From: Pollenia angustigena
Taxonomy: Eukaryota; Arthropoda; Insecta; Diptera; Polleniidae
Direction: 5' to 3'
Length of the DNA stretch: 64,000 nt
Assembly (NCBI GenBank): GCA_930367215.1
Contig: OV884060.1
Location: 10,558,001-10,622,000 of the forward strand
The position numbers were made by a program, and so were the translations under genes. How positions within the stretch are numbered: the stretch's first letter is position 1; each line of letters starts with the position of its first letter. Shown here in pieces: positions 1 to 11,234 of this stretch. The notes under the pieces were generated by a model that searched no databases, had not been told where the DNA came from, and saw nothing but the letters and a program-made list of their open reading frames with translations.

Positions 1-52
1 ATTATGGTTAATATAACCATATAATTGTCAGCGACAACCATATTATGGTTAA

Positions 53-656
53 CCCTCCGATGATTGAGAAGGTCCCTAGGGACCTTTTTGCCTTTTCAAA
101 CTGAAATTACTCCTACTTCGGCCACTACAACCACCCCCCCAAAGTTACTCTGTATTCCAAGAGTATTTTGTTGCGCCTCTTTTGGATAAAAAGAGTTATT
201 GAGGTTTTAGTGAGAATAGTACGCGGACGTGTGAATAGGTCCGTATGGACCTTGTACTGAATTTCACTAATAAATGCATGTTTTTGGGCATCATTATAAT
301 TTTTTTATTGTTTCAACACATAATTTACTTGTTCTGAACACAAAGACCTAAACTCAAAGACATTAGGGATGATGATAAAAACAAAAAATTCTAAGAACAA
401 AAATACTAAGAACAAAAAATACTAAGAACAAAATACTAAGAACAAAAAATTCTAAGAACTGGTTTATTGCTAGTAGTATAAAATTAGTATAAAAAAATTA
501 CAAAAATTGAGAAACTTATTTTTGTATGTAGAATTTAGTTATAAACAATAAAAACAAAAAAAAAATTTTTTATATGAAAAAAACATGATTTACAAAAAAG
601 TCCGTAGGGACCTTTTCACACGGCCGTGAAGTTCAGAACTGTCACTCATCGGAGGG
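53..656. mobile_element. piggyBac-type MITE with TTAA target duplication
   Basis: The left end reads CCCTCCGATGATTGA and the right end, reverse-complemented, CCCTCCGATGAGTGA. Both sides are flanked by TTAA (49-52 and 657-660). A TTAA duplication with CCC-starting inverted ends is the hallmark of the piggyBac superfamily. Subterminal inverted motifs (AAGGTCCCTAGGGACC near 70, AAGTCCGTAGGGACC near 600) add a second inverted layer. The inside is AT-rich with short direct repeats of AAGAACAAAAAATACT (about 380-460). There is no transposase, so it is non-autonomous. It sits inside MITE A. Confidence 0.85.
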
Positions 657-940
657 TTAAATTAGTCCTCCATCAAGAACCCACAACCATATAATGGTTG
701 CCTCTAAAAATGTTTTGTTTAAATATGACAATAATTTGTTTTTAAATTTACAATAGTATTTTCCTCTTTTTCAAGAGCAACATACTATGGTTGAAAACCA
801 ACCATGCTATTGTTAGTTTTAACAAATTTTAGTTATTATTGATCATAACATGTTTGGAGACCACAATAATATGGTTGAGGCTTCTTGATGGAGGCCTAAT
901 TTAACCATAATATGGTTACCGCTGACAATAATAAAAACCA

Positions 941-1388
941 TCACGTCGGGGTCACAAAAATGTTAAGTTCCGCAGGAATATAATTTGTACACACACTCTT
1001 CGTTGAAGTATAAAATAGAACTCAATTTATTTACTAATATTTTTTCCTTAAATACTAAAATTCTTATTACTAAAACAATAACAATATTCCTACCTACTAG
1101 ATTTTATAAATTACAATAATACATACATACATGCAGCCTAAATAAACACAAGATTAAACTATCGTTATAAATACATTACTGTTTATTACACCAATAGGAG
1201 AAAAAACTCTGTTGTTTACAACAGCCAAGGAAAAGGATCGTATGTATCGTATGATCATATGTATGTATTTATTATTATTTAAATGTGCGCACCACATGTT
1301 GAGTTTAAAGTAACATTCTGGCGACCTTGCAAGATTGTAATCTTATTTATAATGTGTGTACACCAGATCTTACTTTAAAAACTCAACA
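941..1388 (-). mobile_element. BEL/Pao LTR plus primer-binding site fragment
   Basis: On the minus strand this reads LTR (1388 to 961, starting TGTTGAGTTT and ending CTTAACA), followed by the primer-binding-site block TGACCCCGACGTGA (955-942). It is closely related to the LTR at 53421-53786 and to the PBS at 54088-54108, with many substitutions and a few indels, so it is an older copy. No gag or pol follows. The element stops within about 25 bases of the PBS, where MITE A sequence resumes, so it is more than a clean solo LTR. Confidence 0.85.
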
Positions 1389-1943
1389 CAAAATATGTTT
1401 AAAATGTTTTTTAAAAATAGTTTAGTTGGAGGTGACAATATTTAAACATGTTTTTTCTCTGGGTGTATGTATATATGTTGGCTTCAAAACGGTTACACAA
1501 AAATTACGACAAGACAACTACAATGCAAAAAAAGAAAGAAATTACAAAAAAAGAAAGTGTCACCGAATGAATACCTTTTTACTAACGTAACCACCACCAA
1601 AAGTATGCCATGCATTTTGTTGTTGCATGAGCCAGTCAGTAGTCACTGAGTTAGCGAGTTGGGTGAACGGGAGTGAATACATAAAAAAAAAACGTGATAT
1701 GTATGGGTAAGTGTATGTGAAGTAGTAAGCAAAAAAAATTTTTTTTTTTTTACAGTTAAACGCAATTGCTGCTCACATTACATTCCTTACGTACGAGCAT
1801 TGCATTTCGTTATATTTATATGAACAGTTAAGTTTACAATTTTAGGTACACAAATGGTAACAATCTAATTAATTTGATTATGACTTGAAACAAAGCGGGT
1901 AGACCTAGTCTACGACCGACTCTAATTGGCTAAGGACTGATTA

Positions 1944-2544
1944 CACTGTGCAAGAAAATTCGGGTCATCACCGCCAGCCTAAACACTTGCAACGCGAAAT
2001 GAAAGTAGACTACTAGTAGAGCAAATCTGCCAAAGGGTTTTGAAAAGTTAGCTCGGTTTCCCGAAATATGGGCCCCTAAAGTTTTTGAATTTTTTGAAAA
2101 GGCGTTTGGTATTAGTCAAAAATAATATAATAAATGTACTTCTGAGCTAAAAAAATAGATTCAGATGTCTTCAGTAGAATCGTATGGCGATTCTTTTCTT
2201 TGAATAAATTAATCGTCTGACACACATTTTAAGGGGTAATTTTTGTCCTTTTTTAACTTCACCACAAAAGAATACTAAAACGGCGCTTTAGAGGGATTAA
2301 ATGTTCCACGAATATTTTCTGCATCAAATTTCACTAGGGGTCTTTTAAGACCAAAAGTTCGTGCAAGGTATGTAAAGCGGATTTCCAAAATTTCGGTCAT
2401 TGACAGTTTTGAATTTCTTGAAAATGCGTTTAGTACAATTAAAAAAATATACCAAATACCCTTTGGCAGATTTGCTCTACATGTAGTCTACTATCATTTC
2501 GCGTTGCAAGTATTGAGGCTGGTTTTATTTTTTGTTGCACAGTG
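1944..2544. mobile_element. MITE with CACTGTGCAA ends and TTA target duplication
   Basis: The left end CACTGTGCAAGAAAA is the inverted partner of the right end (reverse complement CACTGTGCAACAAAA). TTA flanks both sides (1941-1943, 2545-2547). The inverted arms continue for about 100 bp with TTGCAACGCGAAATGA and AGAGCAAATCTGCCAAAGGG on both sides. CACT-starting ends with a 3-bp TWA duplication suggest the CMC (CACTA/Chapaev) group; that assignment is inference. There is no ORF inside. Confidence 0.75.
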
Positions 2545-2779
2545 TTATTTATAGACTAAATAGTCAAAGTTTGGCTATGGTGCATAGAAAAAACATCTCA
2601 AGAAAAATTTTTAACAATACAGTTTGCTAAAAATAAAATTTATGTTCAACAAGCTTTTTGATTACACACAATTTCATTTCGCAAAAAAACACATGTTTAA
2701 TAATGAAATAATTAAATATTTCTTCATATTTGAATCAAAGTAAAAACAGCATTTTTACAACTCTTGTCCACTTTTTAAT

Positions 2780-2945
2780 AGCTTTGATATCGTTGCAAAT
2801 AAGACTTGAGTGTTTTTAATTCTCATACACTTTACAGTTTTATTTGTTTAATATCTTTAGTTTTTCCAAAGTTTTTGGAAAAAGGTTTTCAGATGATCCG
2901 GCCTAAGCCACCAGCGAAATGCGCATAGGAACTCCACAATAAATA
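2780..2945 (+). repeat. dispersed repeat with an inverted copy at 16985-17125
   Basis: The stretch containing CTTTGATATCGTTGCAA, TAATATCTTTAGTTTTTCC and GAAATGCGCATAGGAA is mirrored in reverse orientation at 16985-17125 (ATGCGCATAAGGAAACC, AAATATTAAAC, CAATATCAAAG). It was seen only as pairwise similarity inside this window. No coding potential and no clear termini. Confidence 0.5.
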
Positions 2946-3106
2946 TAAGCGTATTGGGAATTTAGCACAACAAACAAAAGTTTGTTAATGAAAAATTATG
3001 TTTTGCCGAAAATAACTTTGAGCATCGTTTTACATTTTTTCAATTATAGTCATACTTGGACTGATAGTTGTCCATGTAGTTAAAGCTAGACAAATCTTGC
3101 TCTTAC
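2945..3106. other. possible start of an intron (minus strand); nothing else seen
   Basis: AT-rich sequence without ORFs or recognisable repeats, downstream on the minus strand of the splice-donor candidate at 3107/3106. Confidence 0.25.
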
Positions 3107-3380
3107 CTGATTAAATCTACAATTGACTGCGTGTCAGATCATAATAAAATGTTGCTCTCATTTTGCTCTCCAGTGCTAGGATTGCATGGTCTAAATGGTA
3201 TGTGCTGTTTACTTGAATTGTTACCGTTATTATTGTTGTTGATTATTTTTTTTCTTCTTTGCTTGAATCTAGTGTTACGGGGTTTATTGCAATGACAAGT
3301 AATCACTAGAACAATTGACACTACTATTCGTTTAGTTGTTGTCGTTGTTGTTGCCTTTGCATTCATATCGTTTCTATTTA
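3107..3380 (-). other. candidate first or leader exon with a 75-codon ORF and splice donor
   Basis: On the minus strand a 75-codon ORF (3366-3139) starts MNAKATTTTTTKR, has a short hydrophobic stretch (RIVVSIVLVITCHC, residues about 13-26), then a basic region and a run of asparagines. Thr and Asn homopolymers are common in fly proteins. The ORF stops at 3139, and 32 bases later TCAG|GTAAGA (exon end 3107) is a near-consensus splice donor. I read this as a possible 5' leader exon whose ORF is either a small upstream ORF or chance. No homolog recognised. Confidence 0.25.
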
Positions 3381-3501
3381 GTTGTTTTTGTACTTCTTTT
3401 TTGCTCAGTTATTATTTTTGCCCTTGATGTTTCCCTTTTTGTGTTTTTGTTTTGTGTTCGCAATGTGTCCCTTTGGCTTTAATAAGTGTGCTATAGGGAA
3501 C

Positions 3502-3508
3502 GAGAGAG

Positions 3509-3551
<43 letters not shown>
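3502..3551 (+). repeat. (GA)n microsatellite
   Basis: Nearly pure GA dinucleotides for about 50 bp. On the minus strand it is a (TC)n tract upstream of the candidate leader exon, a composition often found near fly promoters (GAGA-type), but no promoter can be demonstrated here. Confidence 0.9.
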
Positions 3552-3552
<1 letters not shown>

Positions 3553-3599
3553 CATAAGTGTGTTCCTGTGTATATCCCGTCCTTTATATATGCATGTAT

Positions 3600-5150
3600 T
3601 TAAATGTTTAGCACTCGTATTACATCTTGGTACTTTTATTCTTTTGCCTTTTATATTATTATAAAAATACTTCTGTAGCTGTAATTGTTGTTGTAGTGTA
3701 TTTTTCTGTTAATTGGTTTTAGTTTTAAATGCTATTTATGGTTGTGTCAAAATGTTCTTGCTCTTTGTGGGTTATTTAATGTATGTCCGTCTGTCTGTCC
3801 TTCCTTCCGTTTAAATTGTTTTGTATTTCCCTTCCTATTTTTTCGAGAGTATTTCGTAAGTATTTCATGTATGAATTTATGTAAATTTTTCTTGGTTTAA
3901 CGAACAAAAAAAAAAAAAACAAAAAAAAAAAAATAGATAGAAAGGAAACCCTGTAAATAAAAATTAAATCAGGGCTAATGTAGTTGATTTATGTGTGTGA
4001 TTATAATAATATATTCGAAAAAAAAAACTATATTTCTAAATTAAGGGTTTTATTAACGAAAATCTCTAGTGATTTATTAGATTTTGTTTCTATATCTATT
4101 TTGTTAACTTTATACATTTTGATTAAATTTTGAAATCTTAAAATACATTTTTAGTAAGATTTTAATTCGTATAATTTTTTTTCAAGAAAACAATAAATTT
4201 TTTACATTCCATTAATGATAAGTGTGCCAGCCTATTTTTAAGTTCTTGTAAATTTAGAAAGTAGGTGTTGAAATGTTTATGATGCAAATTTAATAGATCA
4301 TTAGTAGAACATTTCTGTGTATCTTCAAATTATTTTATTCTATTTTTAATTTGATTACATTTGAAAGTTGAGTGTGAGTGGAATTTGGTTCTCTATTTTG
4401 TTGTATGTTTCCATTTGAAATTCTTAAAATAATTGTACAGAAGAAGAAATTAGAAATTCAGCTGTAACTCTAGATTTATTTTTTCTTAATTTTTTTTATT
4501 AATAACAAATCGATGAATTTAATTTTTAGGACAGGCTACTTAAAGTTGGACTATATAGTAAATACTTATTAAGAAAAAAAAAACCATTCACGAAGCGCAT
4601 TTACTACATTGGGATAAGTGTGGAACTATTCACGAATATCAAAGAGGCAAACAAAAGGCAGCTTGTTGGCACAGAGTTAATTCATAACGAATTTTTCTCC
4701 ATCTGCCAACTTTCATTAAATCAACTCTGAATTTTTATGATGCCACATTGTAATAATCAAAAATGCAACACGTTTTGAATTAATCATCGCTGAATTTGTC
4801 ATTTTTTTTCTTTTACCCTTCACATATAAAAATTTTAAAAAGTTTTTAAAATTAAAATAAATTAAATTAAGAAAAGACAGTTAATTAAAAAACAACAGTT
4901 ATTTAAAAAAAACCAACAAAGTTGTTTGACATTAAACGGCTGTTTTTCACAAGTTGGCAAACGTTTGGCAGCTCGTTAACAAGAGTTTAGCAAATCGTTA
5001 GCCAGAGTTTGGTTAGTGTTTTGTGAATAAACTTTTTGCTAACTTAATGCCAAATTTTAATTATGAATACGGTTGTTAATATTGTCCAAACTTCAAGTGT
5101 TTGTAAATAAATGTCTTCGCAAAATTAATAAAATAGTTTTACCCAACCAC
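3600..5150. other. AT-rich intergenic or intronic DNA
   Basis: Long A and T runs (for example 3907-3934), no ORF of note and no convincing inverted-repeat element. Around 4590-5070 there are loosely mirrored phrases (CAGCTTGTTGGCACAGAG, TTGGCAGCTCGTTAAC) that might be a decayed MITE, but I could not define its ends. Confidence 0.4.
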
Positions 5151-5690
5151 ATCTCAAACGCCGTCCTGTTGTCATACAGTACCCCAGCCCCCATTTCCCA
5201 TGATACTCGCCATCGTTAATCGATATGGATGGGGCACATGTTTCGAACATACATCTCAGAGATAGCCAAGACCAGCCAACAGTAGAACCAGCCTACAGTT
5301 TTTTACATGGCAAAAAACGCGTCACATTGCGCTAGACAAGATTATATAGAGAGCTTTTGTGAACACGTTCCCTTAAAACATTCATATTTGTTCCATGTCT
5401 TGTTGTTATGGTTTCGTAAATCAGGTTTCAGTTAAGACGAATGGGCTGCCAACATCGAATCCAGGCGTGCAGTTGCGCAGGGATTTTGTCCATGCGACTT
5501 ATAGGGTTATACCGTCCATGATCAATTGCTTGCCACGACGTTACAAGGATCACAGGCAAACTCGGGATTTAGGGGGAGTTCAAAAGACCCTCCGAGACTC
5601 TCCCCTTGTAACCGCTGACGTACCCCTATACGCAACCTGTGAGGAATCCGGTAAGCAAATAATATATCATAAATCGTCATAAAAATGACA
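5150..5690. other. unassigned GC-richer block with a 95-codon ORF
   Basis: This half-kilobase is clearly less AT-rich than its surroundings and contains a plus-strand ORF (5395-5682, MSCCYGFVNQ...) rich in Arg, Thr and Pro. The composition shift suggests a piece of an old mobile element or retrocopy. I recognise no family on either strand. The ORF has no supporting start context or splice signals. Confidence 0.25.
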
Positions 5691-5888
5691 ATATACCGCG
5701 GATAATATACCGCAAGGTTCCTTAAAACATACTCACCAACAATATTCTTCTAAGAGAATCTTACGTTAATTTATGAATTCAATATTATTCAATATAGATT
5801 TTCTAAAATCTATTGCCAGAAGCTCCTTCCTGGGAGCAGCACTTCTCATTGCTGTGCTTTCTTAATTAAAACAAATAATCAGATATTC

Positions 5889-6560
5889 GGCTATGCCGAG
5901 CTTTGTATACCCGTCCCCATATTGCAAAAACAACAGAAAGTTATATAAATACCGTTCTTAAGATATAAATAAATCTATTTTCTGCCACGCCTACTTCTGC
6001 AATACCGCCCATATTTGGTCGGATGTTGTGTATTGATACCCAAGATGCTTGTACCTACACAATTTGGACACTCTGGCTCATGCCGTTCCCAAGTTATACA
6101 GAAAAACATGCGGACAGACGGACAGATGGACAGACGGACATCGTTAAATAAACTGCGCTATACATGTATGTATTTGTCTAGACATTAAAAAAACTTATAA
6201 GAGACATAAACCTCGTAGCATTTGGTGATGGGTATAAAAAATCCACATGGGATGTTATGAAAATAATTAGGGGCGTTCGTGGTTTTTTGCTTATATCGCA
6301 GCCATTTTTTGAGCGATCTGGCTGAATATTAATAGCAAAATTTACCGGAGCAGATGTGTGAGAAATAAATTACAATTAAGTCCCCATCATATCTGGGGTC
6401 CTCGGAAAGCCCATTTCAACAGACAGACGGACATCGGTAAACCAACTTCGTTACTCATAAGGATATATATTCTTTATAGAGTCTAACGCCAAAATTTTAA
6501 AAATTATAAGCGGGATGATACAATTTATATATACCCCTTAACCTTCGATGAAGGGTATCA
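5889..6560 (+). repeat. dispersed 'TATACCC' repeat, two related units
   Basis: It starts CGGCTATGCCGAGCTTTGTATACCC and closes near 6530-6560 with ATATACCCCTTAACCTTCGATG. Inside are the recurring phrases ACAGACGGACAGATGGACAG (6115) and CAGACAGACGGACATCGGTA (6421), each followed by an ATATATTCTTTATAGAG-type or similar stretch, so two decayed units lie head to tail (about 5889-6240 and 6290-6560). Such sequences are very common non-coding repeats in flies. No ORF. Confidence 0.6.
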
Positions 6561-6659
6561 ATAAAAATAAAACCTATAGATATTACTTTAAATTTTTTTT
6601 AATTTCTTTTTTTTTTGTATAAAGATATTTTTTATCTTCTATATTTAAATATCATTAGG

Positions 6660-9573
6660 GCATTCTTCCCTTTTGACAGAATGTAAACTTTAAGCAAACT
6701 TTAAAATTACTGCTGTTAACATTTTCCTTAACATTTATTTATACTATTGACGCTGTTCAGTTAAAAGTTTTGCCACTGGAAGTCTTGTTTACATAGCAAA
6801 ACAATAGCAAACAATAACAACAACCAAAATAATTCTCAAAAGAATTTTGGATTAATTTTGAAGCCGGTTAAAAAGGAACAATAAATAAAGAGAAATAAAG
6901 AGGCACACGAATTAAACAAATAAACACGCACATAAAGTCACGAAAACAAAGGTCAGCAATAATAGCTCAAGAAAAATAAACAAATATAACTGTATAACAC
7001 TTGAAATACTCTCAGAAAAGTTATAGTCTTTACGATTCGATATGCTCTTTAACTTTGTAAATAACGTGTTAAAAAAAATCAACGAGTTTGTGTACAGCAA
7101 CTCGTTGAAAAGTATATTTGTTGTTTAAAGCGCAAGCCGAAAATAATAGAAAATAATTGAGAGAGAAAGCAAAAAGAGAGGGAGAGTGATGGAAATCGTG
7201 TGATATTTGAGAGGGAGAGTAAAATCTGTTTGTTATTGTGACTGGTGTGTAGAATGTGGAAATATCCAAGTGTTGATGCGTAAGGGATGCTTATCATTCA
7301 CGAACAATTTTTATGTTGTGTGTGATATCAAAACATTGAACTCATCATCCTCATCACAAGCAGTGGCAGCAGCGCTCTTAAGTGTTTGTGTGGCAGTGTC
7401 AGTGTCTAAATTATGGCCGTTGTTGTATTTGTTCTTTTATTTCTATACATTTTTCGTTTTATGGGCAGCCAAAGTGAATTGTAACGAGTAGATTATTGTC
7501 TATGCGATGGGGGTTTTTTTTTTCTTTCAACAAACGAATACATGTTGGAGTTTATTTTCCTTGCAATCGAACAGTTTACTAGCGGTTGTCGTTTAAAACG
7601 GATGTTCATTATACGGGCGCGAAACTCTTTAAACGTTTAAATTTTTCCATGCTACAAAAAACGAGGCGTGTAAAAATTTTTTAAGACTTTTTATTTTCAA
7701 ATGTTAAAACAGAGACTGTGTGTATGTGAGTGCATGAAAACTTGGCAAAATAACAAAATAAACACAAGGATTTTTGCAACTAGAGAAATCAATAAAACGT
7801 TATTTTGCAAAATTGTCAAGAATATTGTTATAAAATTAAGCTAAACGATTTACAAAAATAAAGAAATTAATATACTTTTTTAAAATTAAAAAGGTTTTTT
7901 TCAAACCAACAAAAATAGCCTTTAAACGGAAGTAATTTTTCAATTTTCCGTTGGGCGACGACACAACCCAAAAACAAAACACAATTCTCAAAAAAAGGAA
8001 AAATTTTTATACGTATAAACTCCAACAGCAATAACAAAAATAACACATTAATGTCTGTGTTTTCATTTCTTGCTTGTGTTTTTTTCTCTCTGTATATGAG
8101 TGTGTATTTTGGTATATTGTAAAGAAAACTTGAGTTCAGAGGAAAATAACAGATTTGGGTGACTTTTGGTGTTGTGTGCTGTTTGGCGTCAAAGAACTGA
8201 TGCTGTGCTGTGTTTTTCTAGGAAAACCTTTAAGTGTGTATGTGTTAAAGTGTGTACATTACTTTACAAAAGGACTCCCTATAGAGTAAAATGTTAGAAT
8301 AAAATTGAAGCATGCTTTAAGGCGCTGCTGCTATTCATTTAATAGAAAGTTTAGAAACAAGGAAACAGGAAATTCTTTTCTTACAAAAAAATACCAAATA
8401 GAGGGAGAGAAACTTGTTATGGAAAATACAACTGGCGATGGCAGGCTATAAAAACAAACCAAAAATTATAAACAGAAACTAAAGTCTACCATAGGGAGTA
8501 AAAAACAAGTGTTAAAAACAAATTAAAACCCGTTACAAAAATTCTCAATTACGCGAAATTTGAATTAATAAACAAACAGCCTGAAAATAAACTACAAAAA
8601 AAACACAATAATAAAAACTGTTTTAAAGCTGTCAGTGTATGCACAACAGTTTTTTTTTTTGTGTATCTCTGTAGTGTTTTAAAAGCAAATATACCTTTTC
8701 AACATTAATTTTATTTATTTAAAAACAAAACAAAAGCTGTGGCAGAAAACAAAACCAATGCCAAGCAATTTTTCCAATTGCATCCATTTATCCAACACTC
8801 CCCAACAACAAATTGAATGGGGAAAAACAAATTATAAATTAAAACGCTTGACAAATTAAATTAAATACGTAACATTTTACAAACAAACAAATAAATAAAT
8901 AAAATCATTATCGTTTAAATCAACAGCAACAATAAAAGCTTTTCAAACGCCAACAAAATTCAGAATAAATAAGAAAGAAAATATCATTTAAATAGTTAAA
9001 CCAAATTGGCAGCAACAACAAAAAAAAATTAATTGCTTTTCAAGTATCTGTATCTGTATCCGTGTGCGTTAATGTGTTTGTTTGTGTGTATAAAATAAAA
9101 TAAAATATTTTGAGTATTTGCATTGGATTTCAATCCTCTTTCATACAAATTCACAAAAAAGGCGTAAAATAAAAATTAAATTAAATAAAATTTAAAAAAA
9201 GTCTTTATCAAAATATTTGTTGAAATTGTAGTGCAGTCCATGTTAAAAGTTTGTTAGTGCTTTACAAATAGCAATTAAAAAAAAAAAAAATTAAACAAAA
9301 TAAATTCGTATTAAAATAAAATCAATGTTGTTCTTTCAAATTTGCGCAAATGGCAAACAACACTTTGTGCTAGTCGAATAAAGTCAAATGAAATTTTTAG
9401 TAATTTTAAATGAAAATATTTGCTAACGGAAAAAAATAATTGGAATTAAATTAGAAAAATAACAAATCCTAAACAAATGCAAATACATTTGCTTCAACTA
9501 CTATTACTACTCTACTTTAATTTCACATTTCAAACTACAAATCTAACAGTATCTTTAAAACTATCCCTAAAAG
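6660..9573 (+). other. possible long 5' UTR/leader exon ending in a splice donor
   Basis: Almost 3 kb with no inverted-repeat element, rich in A tracts and CAACAA/AATAAC strings, contains short GAGAG tracts (7156-7220), and ends at AAAAG|GTAAGATG (exon end 9573, donor GT 9574-9575). This texture resembles the long untranslated leader exons of large fly developmental genes. The ORFs inside (for example 7207-7491) are short and not convincing. There is no direct evidence of transcription, so this is a weak inference. Confidence 0.2.
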
Positions 9574-9795
9574 GTAAGATGTATACATAAAGAAATATTT
9601 AAGCCAGTTAATAATATTTAAGTTTGTTGAAGTAATTCTAACCAGGGTTAAAGATGCTACTATTTCTACAAATTTAGTTAATATTCTTATAACTATTGCT
9701 TTCAGAAATTATTTATTTATTGATTAAAATAAGTATTAAAAAAAGCATAAAATCAAAAAAATTAAAACAAAAATTTTTTTAACGGAGTTTTTGGG

Positions 9796-11165
9796 GTGTA
9801 CTCAACTGAGTACACTGACCTCTTATGTATGAAAATTTTCAGAACATTGTTTTTCAATGCAAAGGGTTTTAAGCACTTCTTATATTGCCAACGAGCTCTA
9901 TTATGGCAAAAAATGGACCGCAGATGGTTTTGTAGTTTAGTAGGATAGTGTCCAGCTCCATCTTGAGATTAATCTGCAAACATTTACCCAGACGTTACTC
10001 TAAATTTCTACGATCAACATAAAGATTGCAACTAAAAAAAGTTTAAAAAAACACACGATAAATTCTTGCAGTACAGCTCAACTACTCCAACAAATTTTTA
10101 AGAATACGTGAAACAAATGGATCAGAAGTTTCCACATTTTTTGGAGTACAAATCTAAATGGCAGCAATAGCCGCTACCCAGTTTTTGAAGCCGAATCGAA
10201 CTGGATTTCCTCGAATGAATTGCTGAGCGGTATCCCAGTAAAAAATGGAGCTTCCAACGAAGCAGGTTTGTAAGGGAGAAACATTGCGCATACGGAAGAC
10301 ATGAATTTTATATGGCGAGTTCCCACTTTGAAGCAATACATTTTTGACACATGAAGCGCATTATTCAGCGCATAAAAAAACTGTTGGATGTAACGATCAG
10401 CTTTACACACTGAATGTTTTGATACAGTTATTTTTTAGTATTCTCCCTTACAAACCTGCTTCGTAGTAAGGGAATGCCGTAGCATTTGAAATGTTATTTT
10501 TTTTTATAAAATTTGTTTAGAGTTTTTTCACTTACTTTACTGCATTTCTGTATGTCTTATTGCGTAGCGCATAATTCTGCGCTTATTTTTTTAAATGTAC
10601 CATTAGTGCTTCGCAATATGATAAAATTTTTTATTGGGATGGTAGTCAAAATGTTGTACCATTGACTTATCTTTAGGAACATTTTGGCCACCATCCCGCT
10701 AAGCAATTCATTCGAAGAAAGGCAGGTCGATTCGACTTCAAGAATTGGAGGCTATAAGGTCAAAGACAATGAAATCAAAAATTTTTCAAATATTTCTTCA
10801 CGTACACTATTAAATCTTTTCCAAACTTCAGAGCTCTGCTGAGGGGTTGAGCTCTGCGATGCAAAGCATTTCCAAATAAGATTTATATGCCTTTCGAAGT
10901 CTTGCCGAGTTAACTTTGATGCCAACGGCTCATCACCACTATCGTCACTGACGTCGTTGTCAATGATTTCCAGATTAACGAAAACTTTAACAGTACCAGG
11001 TTTGTCTTTTGGTAGGCTTGAAACTGTTATATGCCCCTAAACACCTCTTGAAAGCTTTTAAATTACTTTTGGGCCGTTACATGTTTTCCACTCATAGTTG
11101 CAATCTAACAAAAGAAAACTTATTTTTTACCAATGCATGTTGTCAGTGTACTCAAACGAGTACAG
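9796..11165 (-). pseudogene. piggyBac-like transposon relic
   Basis: Fragments of a piggyBac-type (DDE_Tnp_1_7, PGBD) transposase are visible on the minus strand. 10336-10154 includes FIRGNPVRFGFKNW, matching the conserved 'QFIRGKPxRFGFKxW' block after the first catalytic Asp. 11000-10850 gives an acidic N-terminal-like stretch (NDVSDDSGDE). A second piece of the same block lies on the plus strand at 10690-10740 (KQFIRRKAGRFDFKNW), inverted relative to the first, and CTCCCTTACAAACCTGCTTCG (10444) mirrors 10261-10283. Ends may be TGTACTCAACTGAGTACACTGAC (9797) and its inverted partner near 11137-11162. Broken by stops and rearranged. Confidence 0.7.
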
Positions 11166-11234
11166 TCAATTTTATACTGTTCTACTTTTATTATTTTTTA
11201 TGTAAGTAATTTTTTTTGTCTGTTAGTTTTTCTG

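Larger units (their letters stand above)
1..1436. mobile_element. MITE family A, copy 1, carrying two later insertions
   Basis: Repeated AACCATATTATGGTT-type palindromic blocks on both strands match a second copy at 41603-42033, including the inner end TTGGAGGTGAC and TTTTTTCTCTGGG. In this copy the family sequence is split: 1-52, 661 to about 940, and 1389-1436. The gaps hold a piggyBac-type MITE (53-656) and a BEL LTR fragment (941-1388). The left end lies outside the window. No coding capacity is visible. The superfamily is not clear. Confidence 0.7.

Noticed and set aside
3382..3603. ORF with an Arg-Glu repeat
   Set aside because: It is the (GA)n microsatellite read as codons.
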